A DNA stretch of 64,000 nucleotides from contig JAIOUW010000001.1 of the NCBI GenBank assembly GCA_019931105.1, positions 620,001 to 684,000 of the forward strand, given 5' to 3'. The position numbers and the translations under genes were made by a program. Of this stretch, positions 1 through 8,002 are shown piece by piece. How positions within the stretch are numbered: position 1 is the stretch's first letter; each line of letters begins with the position of its first letter. The notes below the pieces were generated by a model that was not told where the DNA came from, did not search any database, and saw only the letters and a program-made list of their open reading frames with translations. The DNA comes from Flavobacteriaceae bacterium NBU2977 (lineage in GTDB: Bacteria; Bacteroidota; Bacteroidia; Flavobacteriales; Flavobacteriaceae).

Positions 1-479
1 ATTTTGCCATCAAATACAACCGAGGTATGACCCTTTCGTGCTGTAAATTCGGCTGCGGCAGTAACTGGTGATGTGGGAGCTGTTAAACCTCGAGTGGTGA
101 AACCAAACACACCACTTGAAGTGGTTGCTCCATTAGCATCCTTAGCAACGACCTTCCAATTATAGTTCGTCGCAATATCAAGACTATTTGTTACCGCTGT
201 AGTTGTACCTGTAAGGCCACCAATTAACAGTGTCGAAGGGTCCGAAGTCCTATCTAGAAAGACCTCATAACTTACGGCATCACCTTCTGGATCTGTTGCG
301 GTCTCCCATGTAAATGTGGGCAGAAGATCAATCCCTTGTGCTCCATTGGGAGCTTCCAATAAGTTAAAAGCTTCAGGAGCCTTATTAACAGGGTCGATTG
401 GCGGCGAGCCATCATCATTGCCGCATGAAAACGTAACAACCACTGTTAAACATAAAAAACTAAGACGAGTTATTTTCAT
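1..479 (-). CDS. Kelch-type lipoprotein, N-terminal part (runs off window)
   Basis: The reading frame starts at an ATG at 477-479 and stays open to the window edge, giving about 159 residues of a longer protein. The N-terminus is a lipoprotein signal with the lipid-accepting Cys at residue 19 (VTFSC), followed by an Asp/Gly/Ser/Pro linker. Residues of roughly 33-130 read as a fibronectin III/SusE-like beta domain (TFTWETATDPEGDAVSYEV, then NYNWKVVAKDANG). The last visible residues, ARKGHTSVVFDGK, look like the first blade of a kelch beta-propeller. I infer an outer-membrane or surface lipoprotein that would bind a ligand or partner; the catalytic or binding part lies outside the window. It is separated from the next minus-strand gene by about 400 bp with a terminator, so it is probably its own transcript. 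Confidence 0.75.
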   Translation of the reverse strand, partial: MKITRLSFLCLTVVVTFSCGNDDGSPPIDPVNKAPEAFNLLEAPNGAQGIDLLPTFTWETATDPEGDAVSYEVFLDRTSDPSTLLIGGLTGTTTAVTNSLDIATNYNWKVVAKDANGATTSSGVFGFTTRGLTAPTSPVTAAAEFTARKGHTSVVFDGK

Positions 480-605
480 AATCTTATTATTTTGACTTAA
501 TATTTGATTGCTTACTTAAAAAATCCAATTCGCAGATATTTTCTAAATAATATTAGAACCAACAACTTCGTTCGATAAGTGAATGACAATCACTGATTTT
601 GCGAA

Positions 606-613
606 CAAAAATA
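606..613 (-). promoter_or_regulatory. Possible -7 element of the kelch lipoprotein gene
   Basis: On the minus strand this reads TATTTTTG, an exact match to the Bacteroidetes -7 consensus TAnnTTTG, about 127 bp upstream of the ATG. No TTTG/TTG -33 element is seen at the usual distance, so the call is weak. Confidence 0.25.
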
Positions 614-780
614 ATAAAACTTTAATCGGTTGTTAATGATTTTTCGACGTATGGAACATTTTATGTCGAACGAAATTCCGGTATAGGGCGATTCATGCCA
701 TGAAACAAGGGGTATTTGTTTTGAATGGTTGATTTTGACTCCTAATTGGTTGTTAATAAAAAACTACCTAATTACTTATA

Positions 781-810
781 AAAAAACCGAGGCGCTTGGC
801 TTCGGTTTTT
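781..810 (-). terminator. Intrinsic terminator after the cytochrome c lipoprotein
   Basis: A stem of about 12 pairs (one G-U) joins 782-793 with 799-810 around a 5-nt loop, with a run of T on both strands. It lies about 70 bp downstream of the minus-strand cytochrome c lipoprotein gene and could act in either direction. Confidence 0.75.
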
Positions 811-878
811 ATCTTTTGTGTCATCATACTTCGGTTCATATTCCGAAGGTACGTTAATTTTTAAATTTACTTATGGCA

Positions 879-1466
879 TCAAGATGAAGGTGGAATGTAA
901 GCCGGTACTACATTTTCTATGGGCTTTATCGATTTAAGATAAGAGAAAATGGCCTCTATATCTTCATCTGTCAGATAGGCATAATGCCTGGGCATGGGGG
1001 GCATTATAGGTCTGGAACTTTCCAATCCCTTGAATTTGGCCTCCCGTAAAGCCCTGGTAAACTGCTCCAAGGTCCACGTGCCTATACCCGTCTCATGAGG
1101 CGTTAAGTTTCCTGCAAAAGAAGTACCCCAAGGACCTACGGCTGCGGTCAGATCCCCTTTAAAAAGAACCCAAGGCCCTAATAGAACATTTTCAGGCACA
1201 GGGGGAAGCCCTGCGGCAGTCTCAAAGCCCATCATATACTTTTCAATATCGTTTACGGGGCCATGCTCCGACATTTTTTTTGGCGTATGGCAATCCGCAC
1301 ATCCAAGAACATCGACCATATATTTACCCCGTTCCACTTTGTTTGGGGCATCTGCTTTACTTTCGGTTTCGCTCGAAGCGATAGTAGTGTCCTTTGCTTT
1401 TTTCTCAGTGCAAGCCAATAGTATCGTCACCAAAGCTGCCATTATAAATGTGATTTTGATTCTCAT
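879..1466 (-). CDS. Monoheme cytochrome c lipoprotein
   Basis: A 195-residue protein with a lipoprotein signal peptide (LLAC, lipidated Cys at residue 19), a short low-complexity linker, and one c-type haem motif CADCH at residues 56-60. A Met-rich stretch (RPIMPPMP) further on may supply the sixth haem ligand, and the C-terminal helix around DEDIEAIFSYLKSI is typical of class I cytochromes c. It should sit in a membrane leaflet facing the periplasm and carry single electrons; the partner is unknown. It lies 26 bp downstream of the uncharacterised lipoprotein gene on the same strand, so the two are probably cotranscribed. The nearby hybrid two-component regulator may control both; that is inference from position. 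Confidence 0.85.
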   Translation of the reverse strand: MRIKITFIMAALVTILLACTEKKAKDTTIASSETESKADAPNKVERGKYMVDVLGCADCHTPKKMSEHGPVNDIEKYMMGFETAAGLPPVPENVLLGPWVLFKGDLTAAVGPWGTSFAGNLTPHETGIGTWTLEQFTRALREAKFKGLESSRPIMPPMPRHYAYLTDEDIEAIFSYLKSIKPIENVVPAYIPPSS

Positions 1467-1492
1467 ATATTTTTAATTTAGAAATTCGACAT

Positions 1493-2056
1493 CTAATTGT
1501 TGGATGGATTCGATACTGGTACATCTGGATTAAACGCGGCAAATACACCGTCTGGATTTTCAAGAATCACCCAAGCATGTAATGTCCATGAGCCACCGGC
1601 CACATTTGGATTGTAATGCCAGTGATCCATATCACCTGCAAAACCTTCAGGAGCTGTTGGGGAAATTGCTTTTGGCACGGCATATTCTACACCCACTAAT
1701 TTTAGTTTGCCTTGTTCATTTGGAACATACAAGAGGATTTCTGGTTTCTCTATTTCAAATTCACCATCGATCAACCCCACGTTAATGTAGTGGAATCCCA
1801 TATTTGGCACATAAGGAGATGGATTAAAAGGGTAAGGGTCGGCATAACCTGCCTTTTTGGCCTGTTCAAAACTATGGAAACGCATTGCCGCCTTCCGAAC
1901 TTTTTTCAATTGGGATTCCAAGTTCTCCATTTTCGACTTTACAGAAACCATGTTCAAATCTGACTCTAAGTCAACTTCTTCCTTAGAGCAAGCGATAAAG
2001 ATGAGTAGCGATACCATAAATGCCAATAGATTAATTTTTTTCAATGTTGTTTTCAT
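1493..2056 (-). CDS. Uncharacterised lipoprotein
   Basis: A 187-residue protein with a lipoprotein signal (LIFIAC, Cys at residue 23). A short charged, probably helical segment follows, then a compact domain with GFHYINVGLIDG, KPEILLYVPNEQGKLKLVGVE and, near the C-terminus, DHWHYNPNVAGGSWTLHAWV. The paired His residues in this last part resemble a metal site. I recall similar secreted proteins of unknown function in other bacteria with the pattern 'MGYHY-N-LLDG...KPE-LLY', but no activity is known to me. It is the first gene of a likely two-gene operon with the cytochrome c lipoprotein and lies directly downstream of the hybrid sensor gene, with a direct-repeat site in the gap. Confidence 0.75.
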   Translation of the reverse strand: MKTTLKKINLLAFMVSLLIFIACSKEEVDLESDLNMVSVKSKMENLESQLKKVRKAAMRFHSFEQAKKAGYADPYPFNPSPYVPNMGFHYINVGLIDGEFEIEKPEILLYVPNEQGKLKLVGVEYAVPKAISPTAPEGFAGDMDHWHYNPNVAGGSWTLHAWVILENPDGVFAAFNPDVPVSNPSNN

Positions 2057-2140
2057 AGTTTTTGAATTTTAATGAAACGATATTTATTTATTGGGAACCG
2101 TGGCACTAAATTCACAATAAGCCAAGAATGGCATTGCCAC

Positions 2141-2155
2141 ACATGTTGCACATGT
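2141..2155. promoter_or_regulatory. Direct-repeat/palindromic motif, candidate operator
   Basis: The sequence ACATGTTGCACATGT contains two copies of ACATGTT nine bases apart (2141-2147 and 2150-2156). It also forms a near-palindrome, since ACATGT is self-complementary. It lies about 85 bp upstream of the lipoprotein start and 50 bp past the end of the gene for the AraC-domain sensor/regulator. An operator for that regulator is plausible but unproven. Confidence 0.35.
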
Positions 2156-2204
2156 TAACAGTTTTGTTTCATTCAAAACAACTTACTGATAAACAGATAT
2201 TTAA

Positions 2205-5069
2205 CTACTTTATATTTTTGTTGAGAGGCAGTTCACTAGGAGAGATACCAAATTTTTCCTTGAAGCTCTTCGCAAAATAGGAGAGATTTGAAAAGCCGAC
2301 GCTATAGGCCACTTCAGAAACATTACCGGTATTATTCTGTAGAAGTTTGTGAGCAGTATTTAGGCGTATTTCAGAAATGAGCTGGTTGGCGGATTTATTG
2401 ACCAGCGCCTTTAACTTTCGATGCAATTGTGCGCGACTGAACCCAACGGAACTGGCCAGAAGTTCTACTGAAAAAGTAGAATCGTCTAAATGCGCTTGAA
2501 TGATTTTAATCACCCTTTGAAGAAATTCATCGTCCATGGAGTTCAATTGAAGTCCATCTACTAGCAAGCCATCGGTTTCCTTGACTTTTTGCCAAAGCCT
2601 TTCCCTTATGGAAATCAAGTTTTTTATGCGTACCAATAATTCATCGGAGGCAAATGGTTTGGTCAAATAGGCATCGGCCCCATGATGTAGTCCCTGCATC
2701 TTGTTTTCCTGTCCGGACTTCGCCGTTAATAAAATTATAGGGATATGACTGGTCTTGGCGTTGGTCTTTAGGGCATCGCACAATGTAAATCCATCTTTTT
2801 TGGGCATCATCACATCGCTAATAATAATGTCCGGTATTTTTTCCAGTGCAATTCTCTCACCTTCCTCCCCATCTTTGGCAAGTAGAATATGGTACGTTTT
2901 TTCCAGGATATTTTTGACATGGAACCTTAGATCATCATTGTCTTCCACCACCAGCGCAATGGGCAAATCGGTCTCGGATATTTCATGACCATTTACTTCA
3001 GCCGATACTGGTATAGCATTCTGCTTCTCATCAGATACGACCAATTTTTCACCCTCTACGACAATTGCTGATTTAGGAAGTCCTTCCAAGGTTATGGGAA
3101 GTTTTACATGAAAAGTGGTACCCTTGCCCAGGGCACTTTCTACTTTGATTTTTCCTTGATGCAATTCTACCAGCTCTTTGGTTAGCGCTAGTCCGATTCC
3201 AGAACCTTTGCCTTCTGAACTCTCAACTCTATAAAATCTATCAAATACATTTGAAAGATTTTCTTTTGAAATTCCCTTACCGGTATCTGAAACCGATATT
3301 TGAATACAATCGTCAATAAAACCGACGGAGACCGAAACCTTTCCACCGGCACCGGTATATTTGAACGCATTGGACAAAAGATTGTTGATTATTTTCTCCA
3401 ATTTATCCCTATCAAAATATGCCTCCTTGGAATCTGAACTAAAAACAACCCCATAATCGACCTTCGATCGCTCGGCCATACTATCAAAAGAAAATATGAC
3501 CGACTTAAGAAAGGGGGCAATATCGTTTTTTCTCAAAGAAAGTACCGCGGTACCGCTTTCCAACTTTGACAGCTCCAAAAGTTCGTTGACCAACGATTGC
3601 AGCCTTTTGGAATTTCTCTGCACGATACCAAATTCCTTTTGGTTCAAGGTTACATCTGCCTGACCATTTTCCATTTGAATTCTCTTGGCATTTTCTATAG
3701 GACCTTGAATCAATGCAAGCGGCGTTCTAAATTCATGGCTGATATTGGTGAAAAACCGGGTCTTTAAATTGTCCAAATCTTTCATTCGAAGCATCTCGGC
3801 CTGTGAACGTTCCGCTTCCAAACGTTCCAACTCCGCTTTCTTGGCCAAGGTCTGTCTTCTATATGCTATGCCAAAGGAATAAATAATGATCTGTAAGAAA
3901 ATACCTGTGGCATACGGATCTAAACGAAATGGTGGAGTGATGAGTTGAAGGGACCAGAGCGTTCCAATAATAAGGGATAAACAGGCAACTAAAGAACCTA
4001 TTCCAAAATATTTAGCAAAAAGATCTTTTTTAAGTATAAGCTCTATGGAAACCGCTAAACTTAACAGCGTATAAATATTCAATATTATATAATGGAAGCC
4101 CACACCGGTGAAATAGGTCTGTGGTTCTGCGATGATCACATAAATAGTTGTAAATACAATTTCAGCTAAGACGAGAAGGGCCAGTATCAACATTCTCTTA
4201 TCCGTTTTAGGGAACTTTCTTTTTGAGTCAACAAAAGCCCTTCCAAAAAACCACCAAGAAAAAAATTGCCCATTGGCCAATAAAAACCAAATGACGTACC
4301 TAAGTGTAATAATATTGCCTATAATCAAACCAGTGGTCATGGCTTGAGTTACGGTGCAAAAAAATAACCAAAAACAAAACCACAGATATATAGAATCTTT
4401 TAAATAAAGGTATTGGAGAAAGTGATACACCAAAATAATAAAGGTGACCCCAAAAAGAAAAAGGTTAAAACTACTATGAAATTGATTGAATTCATGATAG
4501 AAAGGTTCATCGGGACTACGAGCGGTTAAATTGAAATATGCAGGATATCCGATACTATTACCTTGGGCCTTAATAACAAATGTAATGGTTTCATTTACTG
4601 GAATTTCATCCAGTTTAATAGCATTAAGAACCCAATTCCCTTGGTAATCCCTTTCATTCTTTGAATACTCTACCCCGGTCTTTTTATGGAAGAATAAACC
4701 TTTTTCCCCATAGGCATAAACATCAACTTTGCCATTACTTTTGGTCCAAGCTGGCGGACCTATCATTTTGTCCTTAAAATGCAGGGTCCAACCAACTAGA
4801 GGTTCTTTTGTTTTTAAACTAAGTTTCCCCCAATAGGTCTTGCCAACATCCAAATATCGCGGTAATTCATTTGCTTTGAGAGAAGAAAGGGTCGTATCAG
4901 AAAGTACCCTTTGGGGAGTTAATACTTTATTGCTATCGGCATACACCCTTAAAACATTATCCAATGAATGCACCGGATAGCGCGTATCAAAAACATATGT
5001 GTCTTCTTGTGAGCGTACTTGGCCCACCAAAAAAATCAAAAGAAAAAGGATATAGTATGAAAAACGCAT
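2205..5069 (-). CDS. Hybrid two-component sensor kinase/response regulator with AraC output (7TM-DISM type)
   Basis: This 954-residue one-protein signalling system has, in order: a signal peptide (1-20); an extracytoplasmic 7TMR-DISMED2-like sensor domain (about 25-185); seven transmembrane helices (about 200-405); a short coiled coil; HisKA with phospho-acceptor His445 in SHEFRTP; HATPase_c with N box NNLLSNAFKYT and G boxes DTGKGIS and GSGIGLAL (560-660); a receiver domain with phospho-acceptor Asp752 (SDVMMP) and Lys804 (TKPF); and a C-terminal AraC-type double HTH (about 845-950). It should sense a periplasmic ligand or state and bind DNA near its targets. All catalytic residues I checked are present. 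The adjacent lipoprotein-cytochrome pair is the likeliest target (inference). The HTCS proteins of polysaccharide loci usually carry Reg_prop propellers instead of this sensor. Confidence 0.93.
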   Translation of the reverse strand: MRFSYYILFLLIFLVGQVRSQEDTYVFDTRYPVHSLDNVLRVYADSNKVLTPQRVLSDTTLSSLKANELPRYLDVGKTYWGKLSLKTKEPLVGWTLHFKDKMIGPPAWTKSNGKVDVYAYGEKGLFFHKKTGVEYSKNERDYQGNWVLNAIKLDEIPVNETITFVIKAQGNSIGYPAYFNLTARSPDEPFYHEFNQFHSSFNLFLFGVTFIILVYHFLQYLYLKDSIYLWFCFWLFFCTVTQAMTTGLIIGNIITLRYVIWFLLANGQFFSWWFFGRAFVDSKRKFPKTDKRMLILALLVLAEIVFTTIYVIIAEPQTYFTGVGFHYIILNIYTLLSLAVSIELILKKDLFAKYFGIGSLVACLSLIIGTLWSLQLITPPFRLDPYATGIFLQIIIYSFGIAYRRQTLAKKAELERLEAERSQAEMLRMKDLDNLKTRFFTNISHEFRTPLALIQGPIENAKRIQMENGQADVTLNQKEFGIVQRNSKRLQSLVNELLELSKLESGTAVLSLRKNDIAPFLKSVIFSFDSMAERSKVDYGVVFSSDSKEAYFDRDKLEKIINNLLSNAFKYTGAGGKVSVSVGFIDDCIQISVSDTGKGISKENLSNVFDRFYRVESSEGKGSGIGLALTKELVELHQGKIKVESALGKGTTFHVKLPITLEGLPKSAIVVEGEKLVVSDEKQNAIPVSAEVNGHEISETDLPIALVVEDNDDLRFHVKNILEKTYHILLAKDGEEGERIALEKIPDIIISDVMMPKKDGFTLCDALKTNAKTSHIPIILLTAKSGQENKMQGLHHGADAYLTKPFASDELLVRIKNLISIRERLWQKVKETDGLLVDGLQLNSMDDEFLQRVIKIIQAHLDDSTFSVELLASSVGFSRAQLHRKLKALVNKSANQLISEIRLNTAHKLLQNNTGNVSEVAYSVGFSNLSYFAKSFKEKFGISPSELPLNKNIK

Positions 5070-5122
5070 CTAAGCAAACCGATTCAATAGGTTTACGACA
5101 AGATAAAAAGAAATTAGAAAGT

Positions 5123-6145
5123 TTAGAACAACCCCGGTTGGTTTCCCCCTTTGACCCTGCCCAAATGCCTATAAGCCAGTTCGGTGACTTCACGGCCCCG
5201 AGGGGTACGCATGATAAAACCCTGTTGGATCAAAAAAGGCTCGTAAACTTCCTCGATAGTTTCAGCACTTTCCGATACGGCAGTGGCCAGCGTAGTAATA
5301 CCCACAGGACCACCCTTGAACTTATCGATAATGGTGGTAAGAATTTTATTGTCCATCTCATCAAGGCCATGTGCGTCAACATTTAAAGCCTTTAGCCCGT
5401 ATTTTGAAATCTCCATATCGATATTACCATTTCCTTTGATCTGGGCGAAGTCGCGCACACGTCTCAGCAATGCGTTACAGATACGGGGTGTACCCCTGCT
5501 TCTACCAGCAATTTCTATCGCGGCATCATTGCTGATGGGAACCCTGAGTATATCTGCGCTTCGTTGCACGATCGTTGACAACAATTCGGTATCGTAGTAT
5601 TCCAAACGACTAGAAATTCCGAAGCGTGCCCTCATGGGCGCGGTCAATAACCCCGAACGGGTGGTGGCCCCCACCAAGGTAAACGGGTTTAAATTGATTT
5701 GCACTGAACGGGCATTGGGGCCCGTTTCGATCATAATGTCGATTTTGTAATCTTCCATAGCCGAATAGAGATATTCTTCCACTATGGGGCTCAAACGATG
5801 AATCTCATCGATAAATAGAACATCTCTTTCTTCCAAATTGGTCAGCAGACCGGCCAAATCGCCCGGCTTGTCCAATACTGGTCCCGAGGTAACCTTAATT
5901 CCTACCTCAAGTTCGTTTGCGAGAATATGGGCGAGGGTGGTTTTACCGAGCCCTGGAGGGCCATGGAACAACGTATGATCCAGAGCTTCATTCCGTTGGT
6001 TGGCCGCCTGTACAAAAACCTTCAGGTTTTCAAGAACCTGCTCTTGACCGGTAAAATCGTCAAAACTCACCGGTCGCAAGGCTCTTTCGATATCTATTTC
6101 CTCTGGGGAAAGATGTTCACCTGTTGCATCCAAATACTCGTTCAT
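5123..6145 (-). CDS. ruvB: Holliday junction branch-migration helicase RuvB
   Basis: A 340-residue AAA+ ATPase of normal length for RuvB, the hexameric motor that drives Holliday junctions together with RuvA. Walker A is GPPGLGKTT at residues 62-70 and Walker B is FIDEIH at 111-116. The N-terminal [11 protein letters not shown] and the sensor region with [10 protein letters not shown] and RARFGISSR are characteristic, as is the C-terminal winged-helix ending [16 protein letters not shown]. The start is the ATG at 6143-6145, and a -7 promoter match lies only about 8 bp upstream. It ends 53 bp before the hybrid sensor gene on the same strand. It is divergent from pckA. Confidence 0.97.
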   Translation of the reverse strand: MNEYLDATGEHLSPEEIDIERALRPVSFDDFTGQEQVLENLKVFVQAANQRNEALDHTLFHGPPGLGKTTLAHILANELEVGIKVTSGPVLDKPGDLAGLLTNLEERDVLFIDEIHRLSPIVEEYLYSAMEDYKIDIMIETGPNARSVQINLNPFTLVGATTRSGLLTAPMRARFGISSRLEYYDTELLSTIVQRSADILRVPISNDAAIEIAGRSRGTPRICNALLRRVRDFAQIKGNGNIDMEISKYGLKALNVDAHGLDEMDNKILTTIIDKFKGGPVGITTLATAVSESAETIEEVYEPFLIQQGFIMRTPRGREVTELAYRHLGRVKGGNQPGLF

Positions 6146-6152
6146 ATAAAAG

Positions 6153-6160
6153 CAAAGATA
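6153..6160 (-). promoter_or_regulatory. Candidate -7 element of ruvB
   Basis: TATCTTTG on the minus strand matches TAnnTTTG exactly. Transcription would begin about 5-7 bases downstream, that is at or just before the ATG, giving an almost leaderless mRNA. A CAAA on the plus strand at 6175-6178 is nearer than the usual 19-bp spacing for a -33 element. Confidence 0.4.
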
Positions 6161-6286
6161 CTAAAAGAAAGCCTCAAAAAATGTCCAATAGAACCTGCCT
6201 TATTAAAGCAAAATGACAATTATCATCTTTTTTGAATATAACAATCAAGACCTTTATGTTCAATTGTCCACATTAAACAAAAAACC

Positions 6287-7882
6287 ATGTCAACACCATT
6301 CAATTTAGAAAATTATGGCATCCACACCACCAACATTTATAGAAATACCAGCGTCCCGATTCTATATGAACTGGGCCTCCGATTAGAAAAAGGCACCGCC
6401 ATTTCAGATGTAGGTGCGCTTATGACCTATTCGGGCGAAAAAACGGGCCGCAGTCCAAAAGATAAACGTATTGTAAAGCATCCTGATTCAGAGGGCAACA
6501 TCGATTGGGGATCTATCAATATCGGTTTGGACGAACATACTTTTATGGTCAATCATGAAAGGGCCATCGACTACCTGAACATTTGTGAACACCTGTATGT
6601 CGTAGATGCTTTTGCAGGCTGGGATCCAAAGTACCGGATAAAGACCCGAATTATCTGTACCAGGGCCTACCATGCACTCTTCATGCGAAATATGTTGATT
6701 ATGCCCACGGAAGGAGAACTTGCCGATTTTGGAGAACCTGACTACGTTATTTTTAATGCAGGACAGTTTCCTGCGAATCAGTATACTTCGGAAATGACAT
6801 CGAAAACCAGTGTCGATATCAATCTGGAAAGAAAGGAAATCGTGATTCTAGGCACCGAATATGCCGGTGAGATGAAAAAGGGAATCTTTTCGATCATGAA
6901 CTATTTGATGCCTTTGCAAAATGTACTTCCGATGCATTGCTCGGCCAATGTGGGTGAAAATGACGATGTAACCATTCTATTCGGCCTTTCGGGTACGGGC
7001 AAAACCACACTGAGTGCCGACCCTAAACGAAAGCTCATCGGTGACGACGAACATTGCTGGACCAATGAAGGTACTTTTAATATTGAAGGTGGCTGTTATG
7101 CAAAGGCCATAGACCTTTCCGCTGAAAACGAGCCCGATATTTTCAATGCCATAAAATTTGGCACCGTACTTGAAAATGTGGTTTATAACAAGGAAACGCG
7201 GCAAGTGGATTATTCAGACACTTCTATTACCCAAAACACAAGGGCTTCTTATCCAATTCATTATATTGATAACGTTCAGATGCCATGTAAGGCAGGCCAC
7301 CCCGAAAATATTACATTCCTGACCTGCGACGCTTTCGGGGTGCTGCCCCCGGTAAGCAAACTGAGCCCTGAACAAGCGAGTTATCACTTCATTTCAGGCT
7401 ACACGGCCAAAGTGGCAGGTACCGAAATGGGCGTAACCGAGCCTCAGGCTACTTTCAGTGCCTGTTTCGGCGCTGCCTTTATGATGTGGCATCCGAACAA
7501 ATATGCAGAGCTATTGGCCAAAAAAATCAAAGAGCACAAGGTCACGGCTTGGTTGGTCAATACCGGATGGACAGGTGGCGCCCATGGTGTAGGTTCAAGG
7601 ATCAAATTGAAATACACCCGTGCCATGATCGACGCCATTCACAACAAAGATTTTGATAGCGTAGATTTTGTTAAAGATGAGGAATTCGGGTTCCAAATTC
7701 CAACGAGCTGTCCGGGTGTGCCTTCCGAGGTTCTTGTTCCGAAAAACACTTGGGATGACAAAGCCAAATACGATGAAGTCAAAAAGAAACTCATAAAACT
7801 CTTCACCGATAATTTCAAGCAGTTCGCAACCGATGTCAATGCGGATATTGTTGCGGCAGGGCCTAAAAATTTAGCGTCATAA
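6287..7882 (+). CDS. pckA: Phosphoenolpyruvate carboxykinase (ATP)
   Basis: A 531-residue enzyme that converts oxaloacetate plus ATP to phosphoenolpyruvate, CO2 and ADP, the entry step of gluconeogenesis. Diagnostic motifs are RSPKDK (55-60, oxaloacetate-binding Arg), the P-loop [10 protein letters not shown] (233-242), the second metal motif LIGDDEHCW (with Asp253/254) and EGGCYAK (267-273). The length fits the ATP-dependent, not the GTP-dependent, family. The gene is monocistronic, divergent from ruvB and followed by a clear terminator. Together with the fatty-acid enzyme downstream it suits growth on acids, lipids or amino acids. Confidence 0.97.
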   Translation: MSTPFNLENYGIHTTNIYRNTSVPILYELGLRLEKGTAISDVGALMTYSGEKTGRSPKDKRIVKHPDSEGNIDWGSINIGLDEHTFMVNHERAIDYLNICEHLYVVDAFAGWDPKYRIKTRIICTRAYHALFMRNMLIMPTEGELADFGEPDYVIFNAGQFPANQYTSEMTSKTSVDINLERKEIVILGTEYAGEMKKGIFSIMNYLMPLQNVLPMHCSANVGENDDVTILFGLSGTGKTTLSADPKRKLIGDDEHCWTNEGTFNIEGGCYAKAIDLSAENEPDIFNAIKFGTVLENVVYNKETRQVDYSDTSITQNTRASYPIHYIDNVQMPCKAGHPENITFLTCDAFGVLPPVSKLSPEQASYHFISGYTAKVAGTEMGVTEPQATFSACFGAAFMMWHPNKYAELLAKKIKEHKVTAWLVNTGWTGGAHGVGSRIKLKYTRAMIDAIHNKDFDSVDFVKDEEFGFQIPTSCPGVPSEVLVPKNTWDDKAKYDEVKKKLIKLFTDNFKQFATDVNADIVAAGPKNLAS

Positions 7883-7910
7883 TATTAGTTAGTCATAATT
7901 CTGTTTTCAG

Positions 7911-7950
7911 AAAGTCTCCGTCGTGCCAATACGGCGGGGACTTTTGTTTT
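7911..7950 (+). terminator. Terminator of pckA
   Basis: A 14-pair stem (7911-7924 with 7931-7944, two G-U pairs) around the loop GCCAAT is followed by TGTTTT. Confidence 0.85.
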
Positions 7951-8002
7951 ACCCGGTCAAAAGGTGATACACATATTGCTCTAAATATTGTAATTTCATT
8001 GC

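Larger units (their letters stand above)
480..878. other. Intergenic stretch, no gene seen
   Basis: About 400 bp of AT-rich DNA between two minus-strand lipoprotein genes. It holds a strong hairpin terminator at 781-810 and a possible -7 promoter element at 606-613 for the kelch lipoprotein. The ten bases GGTTGTTAAT occur twice (628-637 and 748-757); this may be chance. No convincing reading frame or RNA gene is visible. Confidence 0.6.
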
